Shown here piece by piece: positions 31,542-41,188 of a DNA stretch of 64,000 bases. Under the pieces are notes generated by a model, which saw nothing but the letters and a program-made list of their open reading frames with translations, was not told the origin of the DNA and did no database searches. The stretch's first letter is position 1, and the number at the start of each line of letters is the position of its first letter. The translations under genes and the position numbers were made by a program. This stretch comes from Thiotrichaceae bacterium (GTDB taxonomy: Bacteria; Pseudomonadota; Gammaproteobacteria; Thiotrichales; Thiotrichaceae), in the NCBI GenBank assembly GCA_026989145.1, contig JALSJU010000009.1, positions 1 to 64,000 of the forward strand. Direction: 5' to 3'.

Positions 31542-31559
31542 TATTCAACAAATAGTTGA

Positions 31560-33653
31560 TTATTTCTTTTTAGCTTCTTCGCGCTCTTTAACTTCTTTTA
31601 TGACTTCTTCCGCTACATTCTTAGGACAAGGCATATAGTGTGAGAATTCCATAGAGAATTGCCCACGACCAGAAGTCATTGTGCGCAAATCACCGATGTA
31701 GCCAAACATTTCAGCCAGTGGTGCGTCAATTTTAATGCGTACTCCTGTTGGACCTGATTCTTGTGATTTAATCATGCCACGACGACGATTCATATCACCA
31801 ATAACATCACCAACGTGATCTTCTGGTGTAAACACATCAACCTTCATAATTGGTTCAATTAACTGAGCACCTGCTTTCGGCATAGTCTGGCGGAAAGCCC
31901 CTTTTGCAGCTAGTTCAAATGCCATTGCTGATGAATCGACTGCATGGTAAGCACCATCAAGCAAGGTAACTTTAACATCAAGAACAGGGAAGCCTGCAAG
32001 CACACCATTATCCATCATCTGGCCAAATGCTTTCTCTACAGCGGGCCAGTATTCTCGAGGTACGTTACCACCGGTAACTTTTGATTCAAATTCATATCCT
32101 TCACCCGGCTCATTAGGCTCCATGATGTAATCAATTTTACCAAACTGACCAGAGCCACCTGATTGCTTTTTGTGTGTGTAGCTATCTTCTATGCGAGATG
32201 TGATTGTTTCACGGTAGGCAACCTGTGGTTTACCCACTTCAACATCAACACCGTGTGTACGCTTTAAAATATCAATTTTAATATCTAGGTGTAATTCCCC
32301 CATTCCACGAAGAATAGTTTCACCACTATCTTCATCTGTTTCAACACGAAACGAAGGATCTTCAGCAACCATTTTACCAATGGCAACACCCATTTTCTCA
32401 GAACCGCCTTTATCTTTTGGTGATACGGCAATCGAGATTACTGGATCAGGGAATACCATCGGTTCAAGGATAGCAGGGCTTTTTGGGTCACATAAGGTAT
32501 GGCCTGTTTGAACATTTTTCATACCCAAAATTGCAACAATGTCTCCCGCTTGTGCGCCATCTAGCTCAATACGATCGTCTGCTGACATCTCAACTATACG
32601 ACCTATACGCTCGGTCTTGCCTGTGGCTGAGTTGAGAACTGTCATGCCTTTCTCAAGCTTGCCTGAATAGACACGAATAAAGGTCAGAGCCCCGTAGCGA
32701 TCATCCATAATCTTAAAGGCTAAAGCTCGCAAAGGCTTTTCTGGATCAACAATCGCAAATTCACCCGTTTCATTGCCTTCTTCATCTGTCTCTGCCTGAG
32801 GGTCAACTTCCATAGGGTTTGGCAAATAATCAATGACTGCATCAAGAATTAACTGAATGCCTTTATTTTTAAAGGCTGATCCTGTGTATGTCGGAAAAAA
32901 AGTTAGCTCACGTGTACCTTTGCGGATACAAGCTTTAATGGTATCCATGTCAGGCTCATTGCCTTCAAGGTATTGCTCCATTGCATCATCATCAACTTCA
33001 ACGGCTGTTTCGATAAGCTTTTCACGCCACTCTTCGACTTGATCAACCATATCAGCAGGTACATCTTGAATTTCGTAAGCTAAAGGATCATCGGAACCAT
33101 CCCATACCCACGCCTTGCGTGTTAGCAAATCAACAACACCAGTAAATTTATCTTCAGTGCCTATCGGTAAAACCATTACTAATGGATTGGCACCTAAAAC
33201 ATCTTCAACTTGCTTTACTACACGATAAAAATCAGCACCTACACGGTCTAATTTATTAACAAAGATTATGCGAGCAACTTCAGATTCGTTGGCATATCGC
33301 CAGTTAGTTTCTGATTGTGGTTCAACACCACCTGATGCACAGAAAACACCAACGCCGCCATCAAGTACTTTCAGTGAGCGATAAACCTCCACTGTGAAGT
33401 CAACGTGACCTGGTGTATCAATAATATTCATGCGGTGATCTTTCCAGAAAGCACTAACCGCTGCTGACTGGATAGTAATACCACGTTCCGCTTCTTGCTC
33501 CATAAAATCGGTTGTAGCTTCACCATCGTGAACCTCACCTATTTTATGAATTTTACCAGTAAGGCTTAGGATACGCTCCGTTGTGGTTGTTTTACCTGCA
33601 TCTACGTGTGCGAAAATGCCAATATTACGATACTTCTCTAGGTCTTCTGCCAT
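31560..33653 (-). CDS. fusA2: Elongation factor G, EF-G2-like paralogue (stand-alone)
   Basis: [27 protein letters not shown]; not in an rpsL-rpsG-fusA-tuf context. Confidence 0.9.
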   Translation of the reverse strand: MAEDLEKYRNIGIFAHVDAGKTTTTERILSLTGKIHKIGEVHDGEATTDFMEQEAERGITIQSAAVSAFWKDHRMNIIDTPGHVDFTVEVYRSLKVLDGGVGVFCASGGVEPQSETNWRYANESEVARIIFVNKLDRVGADFYRVVKQVEDVLGANPLVMVLPIGTEDKFTGVVDLLTRKAWVWDGSDDPLAYEIQDVPADMVDQVEEWREKLIETAVEVDDDAMEQYLEGNEPDMDTIKACIRKGTRELTFFPTYTGSAFKNKGIQLILDAVIDYLPNPMEVDPQAETDEEGNETGEFAIVDPEKPLRALAFKIMDDRYGALTFIRVYSGKLEKGMTVLNSATGKTERIGRIVEMSADDRIELDGAQAGDIVAILGMKNVQTGHTLCDPKSPAILEPMVFPDPVISIAVSPKDKGGSEKMGVAIGKMVAEDPSFRVETDEDSGETILRGMGELHLDIKIDILKRTHGVDVEVGKPQVAYRETITSRIEDSYTHKKQSGGSGQFGKIDYIMEPNEPGEGYEFESKVTGGNVPREYWPAVEKAFGQMMDNGVLAGFPVLDVKVTLLDGAYHAVDSSAMAFELAAKGAFRQTMPKAGAQLIEPIMKVDVFTPEDHVGDVIGDMNRRRGMIKSQESGPTGVRIKIDAPLAEMFGYIGDLRTMTSGRGQFSMEFSHYMPCPKNVAEEVIKEVKEREEAKKK

Positions 33654-33872
33654 GACTATACTCTTGCTTTATGCTTGTTGTTGAATACCAAAGTACGCGT
33701 TCAAACAACGTATTTTGGCTAATTTAAAAACGCGTAATTATATAGTAGTTTGCTTATAAAGGTACAACTATTCTATTTTAAATCTGAGTATTTTTATTCG
33801 GCTATTTCGATCTGGGTTTACAAGGTCTATAATCCCTGTGCTTAAAACTTAAATATCCTATCTGGAAGCCTC

Positions 33873-35357
33873 ATGAAATTTACCTTAAATTCAAACAATA
33901 ACCCTGTAACTGATACACAAGACTGTATCATTATTTCTGTTTTTTCAGATAAGAAAAAAACAAAGCTCAGCGATGCTGGTATCCAAATCGATAAAGCGAG
34001 TAACGGACAAATCAACGCAATACTAGAAAAAGGTGATTTTAAAGCTGACATTGCGGACTCATTAATGCTTTACGATATTACTGGTGTAACCGCCTCTCGC
34101 ATACTGTTAATTGGTTGTGGCAAACAAGAGGAGTACTCAGCGAAAATAGTTAATCAAGCTTCGCAAGCGGCTTGCAAAGTAATACAAAACTCATCTATTG
34201 AGAGCGTCAATAGTTACTTAACCGAAAACACGCAAAAAGAACAACAATATACGGCTGTTACCCAAACGGTGATAGCTTTTGCAGATAGCCTATATCAACT
34301 CCAAGATTATAAAAGCAACAAAAAAGACAACCCTACTCTGAAAGAAATTTATATTCATGGAAGACAAGAACACCTTACCGCGTTGAATAACGGTGTTGCG
34401 ATATCAAAAGGAATGAATCTCACCCGTAACTTAGCCAATCACCCCGGTAATGTATGTACGCCATCTTATATTGCAGATATTGCAAGTAAGCTAGCCAAAG
34501 ACTATAAAAACGTTGATATCGAAACACTCGAAGAAGCGGATATGGAAAAATTGGGTATGGGCTCTTTCCTTTCGGTAAGTAAAGGTAGCGATGAGCCGGG
34601 AAAGATGATTGTCTTACAATACTTTGGAGCCAAAGATAAAAATAAACAACCAATAGCATTAGTCGGTAAAGGTGTAACCTTTGATACCGGTGGAATTTCA
34701 TTAAAGCCAGGTGCTAATATGGATGAAATGAAATTTGATATGGGCGGTGCTGCAGGCATGTTAGGTACACTTAAAGCATGTGCTGAAATGCAATTAGAAA
34801 TCAATCTCGTTGTAGTTTTAGCGGCTGCAGAAAACATGCCAAGCGCCAGAGCATCTAAACCTGGTGATATCGTGACATCCATGAAAGGAATCACCATTGA
34901 GGTTTTAAATACCGATGCAGAAGGTCGTTTAGTGTTATGTGATGCACTTACCTATGTCGGCAAATATAATCCCTCTATTGTTATTGACGCGGCCACTTTA
35001 ACCGGTGCTTGCATCATAGCATTAGGTCATCATATTAGTGCGGTACTTTCTAATAATGATCAGCTTGCTAATGATTTAATGGATGCAGGTAATACAATCA
35101 ATGATCGCGCATGGCGTTTACCGATGGGTGATGAATACAAAAAACAACTCAAAAGCTCATTTGCGGATTTAGGTAATATTGGTGGGCGTGCCGCTGGGAC
35201 AATCACAGCAGCCTGCTTCTTGGGTGAATTTACTAAAGATTATAAATGGGCGCATCTTGATATTGCAGGTACCGCATGGACAGACAAGGATGCAACGGGT
35301 CGCCCCGTCCCATTGCTTTCACAATTTTTGATAAATCAAGCTAATCAAACAAACTAG
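33873..35357 (+). CDS. pepA: Leucyl aminopeptidase (M17)
   Basis: GKGVTFDTGGISLKPG, NTDAEGRLVL; followed by holC. Confidence 0.96.
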   Translation: MKFTLNSNNNPVTDTQDCIIISVFSDKKKTKLSDAGIQIDKASNGQINAILEKGDFKADIADSLMLYDITGVTASRILLIGCGKQEEYSAKIVNQASQAACKVIQNSSIESVNSYLTENTQKEQQYTAVTQTVIAFADSLYQLQDYKSNKKDNPTLKEIYIHGRQEHLTALNNGVAISKGMNLTRNLANHPGNVCTPSYIADIASKLAKDYKNVDIETLEEADMEKLGMGSFLSVSKGSDEPGKMIVLQYFGAKDKNKQPIALVGKGVTFDTGGISLKPGANMDEMKFDMGGAAGMLGTLKACAEMQLEINLVVVLAAAENMPSARASKPGDIVTSMKGITIEVLNTDAEGRLVLCDALTYVGKYNPSIVIDAATLTGACIIALGHHISAVLSNNDQLANDLMDAGNTINDRAWRLPMGDEYKKQLKSSFADLGNIGGRAAGTITAACFLGEFTKDYKWAHLDIAGTAWTDKDATGRPVPLLSQFLINQANQTN

Positions 35358-35383
35358 GCAAGCCTGTCTTGTAAAAGCGTATT

Positions 35384-35839
35384 GTGACTCATATTAATTT
35401 TTATGTTTCAAAAGAAGAAGGCTTACAAAATAGGCTTGCAATAGCTTATCGCCTGACGAACCTTGCCTTAAAAAAAAACTTAGCCGTACATATTCACACC
35501 GATAGCGAGAGTACTAGTAAACTCATTGATGATAAGCTTTGGATAGCTGATAAAACCAGTTTTATCCCGCATATCATTGTAAGCGCGGATCTACAACATA
35601 ATGAGTCACCTGACAATCACACCAAGTTTATCGAAAAAATAACTATTTCACATGATTTTGAACCGATGAGTAATTGCGACTACTTAATTAATATCTCTAA
35701 TCATCATCCTGATTTTTTCTCACGTTTTTCCAAGGTGGCTGAAATCATTGATACGAACGAGAAGATACTAGTCGCTGGTCGTAAACGTTATGCTTTTTAT
35801 CGCGACCGTGGTTATACTTTAGAATACCACCAACTCTGA
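35384..35839 (+). CDS. holC: DNA polymerase III subunit chi
   Basis: Position downstream of pepA; MTHINFYV...RLAIAYRLTNLALKKNLAVHIHTDSE; C-term YAFYRDRGYTLEYHQL. Confidence 0.9.
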   Translation: MTHINFYVSKEEGLQNRLAIAYRLTNLALKKNLAVHIHTDSESTSKLIDDKLWIADKTSFIPHIIVSADLQHNESPDNHTKFIEKITISHDFEPMSNCDYLINISNHHPDFFSRFSKVAEIIDTNEKILVAGRKRYAFYRDRGYTLEYHQL

Positions 35840-35846
35840 GCCTTAA

Positions 35847-36059
35847 ATGATGCCTGATAAGCACAATACCATTCCATTAGTAACTACCCTCGTTGCAGCA
35901 GGAGACCCTAGCATGAAGGCCTCCGCACAATTGAATAATGAACTCCCTTCTCATTTAGATGATCTTAATCAACGCATTGATGATATAGAAACGGCAATTG
36001 GGCAAGATAGTACAGGGCCTGTAGGAAGAGCGCATGCAATACGCGCTGAAGATAACTAA
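35847..36059 (+). CDS. Small hypothetical protein
   Basis: 70 aa ORF directly after holC: MPDKHNTIPLVTTLVAAGDPSMKAS.... Confidence 0.6.
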   Translation: MMPDKHNTIPLVTTLVAAGDPSMKASAQLNNELPSHLDDLNQRIDDIETAIGQDSTGPVGRAHAIRAEDN

Positions 36060-36093
36060 CGCTTAAACTATTTATTTTTGATATACTAAATTT

Positions 36094-37206
36094 ATGAAAA
36101 CCCCCGCTTTACATCAAGCTATTCGTCTCTATAAATACCCGAGCGAGATGGAATGGCTGACCTTCCCTGAATCTGAATTACCCGATGGTGTCACTGATTT
36201 ACTGCGCTTATGTGCGTCTGGGAAAAAGTTAAATGAGTTTTCGGCACGGATGAAAATTAAAGAGTTGTTACTTAAAAAGGTAATGATGCACTTCATTGAA
36301 GAGGTATTACTCACAACAACAAATCCACCCCATAAATATCTTGGTCTGAACCACAATAATAATACGGCTGAAAGAAAGCTTAATTATCAGTTATTGATGA
36401 AAATTTATCACCCAGATAAAAACCCTTCCGAAGATGCTGCTGATAAAGCCAGTAAAATAACTAATGCTTATCAAACTTTAAATAAACAAGCATTAAAGCT
36501 TACTTCACAACAACGCTCACGGGATACGACCGACCCTCGAACACCACCAAATAGTTTTTACAAAGCAACGTTGCAAGCTGAAAAGTCGTTATCACAAACA
36601 AAAAATACATTTTACGTCATGGCATCGTTAGCATTGGTCTCATTATTATCACTCACCGCTTACTTTATTCAAACAACCAAACCAGAGCTTATCGTACAAA
36701 ATAATAACCCTACACTGCCAGCGATTAACGCGAAGCCGCAGTCATTACAAAATGAATTTCTGCACGAAAAATCAAGTGAAAAGGCTCAACAAAATCAAGC
36801 CCAGCCTTTACTGGCTAGCACCACATACATATACGATTTAGAACCGCACCTAGAAAAATTATTGCACCAACTTGAAGAGTCTTACGAGCTAGGAAAAGTT
36901 GAAAATATCGAACCCATTCTATCTAACACCCCTGATATTAGCGGGCAATCTGCCGAGCAAATTACCGCGAAACTAACTTCACTCTTTGAAATTACCCAAG
37001 AAAGAAAAATGTTACTTTATGATTTTTCATGGAAAAAAGTTGCTAATACTATTCAAGGTGAAGGAAAATTCTTATCTCGATATCAATTTACTAATGAAAA
37101 CCAGTGGCTCACCCGTGAAGGCATCGCTGTTATACATGTGAAGAATAAAAATAACTTGCTAAAAATCATTAGCTTAGAGCTAAATAATAGTACTGTAGAG
37201 CAATAA
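36094..37206 (+). CDS. Membrane-anchored J-domain protein
   Basis: Partial J domain LLMKIYHPDKNPSEDAADKASKITNAYQTLNKQ (HPD); one TM segment (NTFYVMASLALVSLLSLTAYFIQ). Confidence 0.8.
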   Translation: MKTPALHQAIRLYKYPSEMEWLTFPESELPDGVTDLLRLCASGKKLNEFSARMKIKELLLKKVMMHFIEEVLLTTTNPPHKYLGLNHNNNTAERKLNYQLLMKIYHPDKNPSEDAADKASKITNAYQTLNKQALKLTSQQRSRDTTDPRTPPNSFYKATLQAEKSLSQTKNTFYVMASLALVSLLSLTAYFIQTTKPELIVQNNNPTLPAINAKPQSLQNEFLHEKSSEKAQQNQAQPLLASTTYIYDLEPHLEKLLHQLEESYELGKVENIEPILSNTPDISGQSAEQITAKLTSLFEITQERKMLLYDFSWKKVANTIQGEGKFLSRYQFTNENQWLTREGIAVIHVKNKNNLLKIISLELNNSTVEQ

Positions 37207-37247
37207 ATGTATGATGACGTAGTCAAGCCCAAGAAAATTACAGCTCT

Positions 37248-37739
37248 GTGAAGGTTTTAAGTGTTAGCGACTTCCCTTTTAAATCATTGCAACAACTGTT
37301 CCAGCAATATCAGCTTCAATTAGTTTTAAAATCATTTAATGAGGATATTCCTGGTAGTTACTGGGGTGAATCTGAAGCTGGGCTCATAACAGATAAATTA
37401 TACATCCGCCCCGACACCCCTATTCACTCCTTATTTCATGAAGCTTGCCATTTCATCTGCATGGATGATCAACGAAGGAAAACGCTAAATACTGATGCAG
37501 CAGGTGATTATGACGAAGAAAACGCAGTGTGTTTTTTACAAATAATATTAGCTGATAATCTTCTAGATTTTGGTAAAAAACGCATGATGCAAGATATGGA
37601 TAGTTGGGGTTACACCTTCCGCTTAGGTTCAGCAGAAAAATGGTTTATGGAAGATGCTGAGGACGCTTTCAATTGGTTAATACAACATGACATTGTAGAT
37701 ACAAAGAAAATACCTACCTTTAAATTACGAATAAATTAA
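37248..37739 (+). CDS. Conserved hypothetical protein, possible metalloprotease-like (HEACH motif)
   Basis: GTG start; TPIHSLFHEACHFICMDDQRR (HExxH) with DYDEENAVCFLQ downstream. Confidence 0.7.
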   Translation: MKVLSVSDFPFKSLQQLFQQYQLQLVLKSFNEDIPGSYWGESEAGLITDKLYIRPDTPIHSLFHEACHFICMDDQRRKTLNTDAAGDYDEENAVCFLQIILADNLLDFGKKRMMQDMDSWGYTFRLGSAEKWFMEDAEDAFNWLIQHDIVDTKKIPTFKLRIN

Positions 37740-38152
37740 AGCCAGCCACGCTTTTGCGCAAGCTTAGAATACCAAACTAAAATACTTGAGACTATGAATG
37801 GCATACCAGCCATCATGCTTAACTGAGGGACTTCAAAACCATTAGTTACTGCGGCTACTTGGAGAACATGCACCACCACTACAATCGTTCCTAAAAGAGA
37901 TAACAGTAAAAAGTAAAAAGATATAGACTTTTTAAAAAGCAATAAAAGTGAACCAAGGAAAACCGAGACAGCAAAACCTGCGGTTGCCCAGTCTGGCCTA
38001 TTTTCAATTACAGAGCGCTGTAAATCGGGAAATGATGCAACAAATTCAGGATTCATTATTTGCATTAAATAATTCATTACACCCAAAGCGCTCCAAAGAA
38101 CACCTAATAGCGTAATTAACCAAAAACTCCAATGTACTTTTAATTTTATCAT
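37736..38152 (-). CDS. Hypothetical membrane protein
   Basis: Four hydrophobic segments. Confidence 0.7.
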   Translation of the reverse strand: MIKLKVHWSFWLITLLGVLWSALGVMNYLMQIMNPEFVASFPDLQRSVIENRPDWATAGFAVSVFLGSLLLLFKKSISFYFLLLSLLGTIVVVVHVLQVAAVTNGFEVPQLSMMAGMPFIVSSILVWYSKLAQKRGWL

Positions 38153-38171
38153 ACGTTTCCTGTTTTAATAT

Positions 38172-39071
38172 TTAATCATTGCTGTGTAAAGCATCATTTA
38201 GACCACCCCATAAAGAGCCGTCAGTTACAATCGCCTCTACTGCACCTGTTTGGCTATGACGCCTAAACAATAACCCCGACTGGCCTGATAGTTCACGTGC
38301 GGAAACAATACTACCATCAGGCATTTTAACCTTGGTCCCTGCGGTTAAATACAAACCTGACTCAATAATACAGTTATCGCCCAATGAAATACCCAAACCA
38401 GCATTGGCACCAAGCAGATTCTTTTCTCCCATTGAAATAACCTGAGTTCCTCCCCCTGAAAGCGTACCCATAATTGAAGCACCACCTCCAATATCTGAGC
38501 CATCGCCCACGACCACACCTGCACTGATACGCCCTTCAACCATAGAAGAACCTAAAGTGCCGGCATTAAAGTTACAAAAACCTTCATGCATGATAGTTGT
38601 ACCTGAAGATAAATGTGCACCTAAGCGAACTCGATCTGCATTCGCGATACGTACACCTTCGGGGATTACATAGTCAGTCATGCGAGGAAATTTATCGATA
38701 CAAGTGACATTAAATTGATGCTCATCCGTAGCAATTAAGGCACGTAAATTTTCAACTTGAGTAGGTAGTACAGGGCCAGCAGAGGTCCATGCAACGTTTG
38801 CCAGCAAACCAAAGACACCATCTAGATTAATTTCGTTCGGTTGTACCGCACATTCTGATAACAAATGTAAACGTAAGTAGGCATCTTCAACCGATTTAGG
38901 AGCGTCATCAATGGAAGTAATTTCAACCTCAACAAAATCACTTTTAATTATCCCTACTTTTTGTGCCAAGCAATTACGCGCAATTTGTTTATTTGAACGT
39001 GGGAACCACACATCTAAGGTCGTTCCTGATTGTGAATCAATGTAGCGGTGTCCAGTGCGTTTAATGGTCAT
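38172..39071 (-). CDS. dapD: 2,3,4,5-tetrahydropyridine-2,6-dicarboxylate N-succinyltransferase
   Basis: Left-handed beta-helix hexapeptides; VRIANADRVRLGAHLSSGTTIMHEGFCNFNAGTLGSSMVEGRISAGVVVGDGSDIGGGASIMGTLSGGG. Confidence 0.93.
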   Translation of the reverse strand: MTIKRTGHRYIDSQSGTTLDVWFPRSNKQIARNCLAQKVGIIKSDFVEVEITSIDDAPKSVEDAYLRLHLLSECAVQPNEINLDGVFGLLANVAWTSAGPVLPTQVENLRALIATDEHQFNVTCIDKFPRMTDYVIPEGVRIANADRVRLGAHLSSGTTIMHEGFCNFNAGTLGSSMVEGRISAGVVVGDGSDIGGGASIMGTLSGGGTQVISMGEKNLLGANAGLGISLGDNCIIESGLYLTAGTKVKMPDGSIVSARELSGQSGLLFRRHSQTGAVEAIVTDGSLWGGLNDALHSND

Positions 39072-39210
39072 GAGTCATCCTGAATGTTTAAATAAGAGGG
39101 GAGTATACTGTGTTTTTAAAGGTAATATGAGATGAATTCTAAGGATTTAAAGACTCAAATGGATTAGAATTAATGAATCATATAAACCCATTTATAGTAA
39201 AGGATATAGC

Positions 39211-39525
39211 ATGTTTGAAACCAATGAATATTTTGATGGCAAAGTTAAATCTATCGCATTTGAATCAACGTTACCATCTTCGGAAAATTCATCAACAAAA
39301 ACAACAAAGCCAGCCACAGTTGGCGTAATGGCAGTAGGGAATTATGTGTTTAATACAGCAGATAAAGAAAAAATGATCGTAGTCTCCGGTGCTATGCGGG
39401 TTAAGTTTTCAGATTCTGATGATATTACAACTTTCCAAGAAGGAGATTCTTTTGAGGTTGATGCAAACAGCTCTTTTGATGTCAGTATTCAACAAGAAAC
39501 TGCCTACCTTTGTATTTATGGATAA
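39211..39525 (+). CDS. ppnP: Pyrimidine/purine nucleoside phosphorylase (cupin)
   Basis: TVGVMAVGNYVFNTADKEKMIVVSGAMRVKF, EGDSFEVDANSSFDV. Confidence 0.93.
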   Translation: MFETNEYFDGKVKSIAFESTLPSSENSSTKTTKPATVGVMAVGNYVFNTADKEKMIVVSGAMRVKFSDSDDITTFQEGDSFEVDANSSFDVSIQQETAYLCIYG

Positions 39526-39531
39526 TCAGTC

Positions 39532-40737
39532 ATGACAATAACTCTAGGTACGCCGCTTTCGCCAACCGCCACTAAAGTTTTATTCTGTGGGGGTGGCGAG
39601 CTTGGTAAAGAAGTTGTTATCGAATTACAACGTTATGGCGTTGAAGTGATTGTAGTTGATAGATACCCCGATTCACCTGCGATGCAAGTAGCTCACCGAA
39701 GTCATTGTGTTTCCATGACTGACGGCGTGGCATTACGAACAGTGATTGAATTAGAAAAACCGGATTATATAGTTCCTGAGATTGAAGCAATTGCGACCGA
39801 CACTTTAGTAGAGCTTGAGAACGAAGGCTTTAATGTCATCCCCACTGCTAATGCCGCAAAGTTGACCATGAATCGCGAAGGTATTCGTCGCCTTGTGGCA
39901 GAAAAGCTGGGCATTAAAACATCCCCTTACCAGTTTGCTGAAACCCGTGAAGCATTTGATGCAGCTATAAAAGAAGTGGGCATCCCTTGCGTAATTAAAC
40001 CTATAATGAGTTCATCAGGTAAAGGCCAAAGTACTATTCAATCTGAATCTGATATTGATACGGCTTGGGATCACGCACAACAAGGTGGGCGTACAGGGGC
40101 TGGGAAAGTAATCATCGAAGGTTTTATTGATTTTGATTATGAAATAACCTTACTCACAGTTCGACACCTTAACAGTAGTAATAATAAAGAAGTTGAAACA
40201 AGCTTTTGTGAGCCCATCGGGCATCTACAAGTCAATGGGGACTATAGGCAATCATGGCAACCACAAAATATGTCTAGTAGCGCTTTACAAAAATCACGTG
40301 ATATTGCGACAATGGTTACTAAAGCCTTAGGTGGACGTGGGATTTTTGGCGTAGAACTTTTTATAAAAGGGGATGATGTTATCTTTAGTGAAGTCTCCCC
40401 TCGTCCGCATGACACTGGAATGGTTACGATGATTTCACAAGACCTTTCTCAATTCGCGCTTCATGCACGAGCTATATTAGGACTACCTATCCCAAACATT
40501 TATTTTCACGGGCCATCAGCCAGTAGTGTTCTTTTGGTAAAAGGAAAATCCACGCAGCTTAGCTTTCAAAATATTGATAAAGCCCTCCAACAAGAAAACA
40601 CCCAAGTACGCTTATTTGGAAAACCAGAAGTTGCTGGTGAGCGCCGTATGGGTGTTGTTCTTGCTCGTGGCGAGACAACCAAAATAGCTATTAATAAAGC
40701 TATTCAGAGTTCAAAATCTGTAACAGCGGTATTATAA
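39532..40737 (+). CDS. purT: Formate-dependent phosphoribosylglycinamide formyltransferase
   Basis: ATP-grasp; [43 protein letters not shown]. Confidence 0.96.
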   Translation: MTITLGTPLSPTATKVLFCGGGELGKEVVIELQRYGVEVIVVDRYPDSPAMQVAHRSHCVSMTDGVALRTVIELEKPDYIVPEIEAIATDTLVELENEGFNVIPTANAAKLTMNREGIRRLVAEKLGIKTSPYQFAETREAFDAAIKEVGIPCVIKPIMSSSGKGQSTIQSESDIDTAWDHAQQGGRTGAGKVIIEGFIDFDYEITLLTVRHLNSSNNKEVETSFCEPIGHLQVNGDYRQSWQPQNMSSSALQKSRDIATMVTKALGGRGIFGVELFIKGDDVIFSEVSPRPHDTGMVTMISQDLSQFALHARAILGLPIPNIYFHGPSASSVLLVKGKSTQLSFQNIDKALQQENTQVRLFGKPEVAGERRMGVVLARGETTKIAINKAIQSSKSVTAVL

Positions 40738-40738
40738 A

Positions 40739-40998
40739 GGAGTCTCTGAATAACCTAGCTGAGTTCTGGCAACGCCAAGTTTTCAAGTTCGAGGCATTGA
40801 TTTTAAGCATAGTTATTCTATGGTTTAAATCAATAACGAAGAAGTTGGAAACTTGGCTAAGCCCTGTAGGGCGAGCTTACAAGGCATCAATTCCGTTGTT
40901 GTTATTTTTTGCGAAGGGAGCGACCATTCTCAAAAAATACGCCTAGGACTTGATACCTTGTAAACTAGCAGAACCCAACTAGGTTATTCAGAGCTTCC
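40739..40998 (+). mobile_element. MITE-like intergenic element family A, copy 2 (260 bp)
   Basis: Near-identical in length and sequence to 14928-15187. Flanked by TAAA on both sides (left copy overlaps the purT TAA stop). Confidence 0.85.
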
Positions 40999-41188
40999 TA
41001 AAGAAAAGCCTTTGTCAATAAAAAAGCGCAGAGTAAATATTGTCATTATGAGACCTTTTCATTTGTCAGTGGTGTAAGAAAAGTTGAGTGAAAGTTAAAT
41101 CATTTTGCTTATCATTCGACTCGTTCGAAGGTCTCACTATTATTTATTTTTCAGCGTCCTTCCTCATCGTTAAGACCTGAAATCTGAA

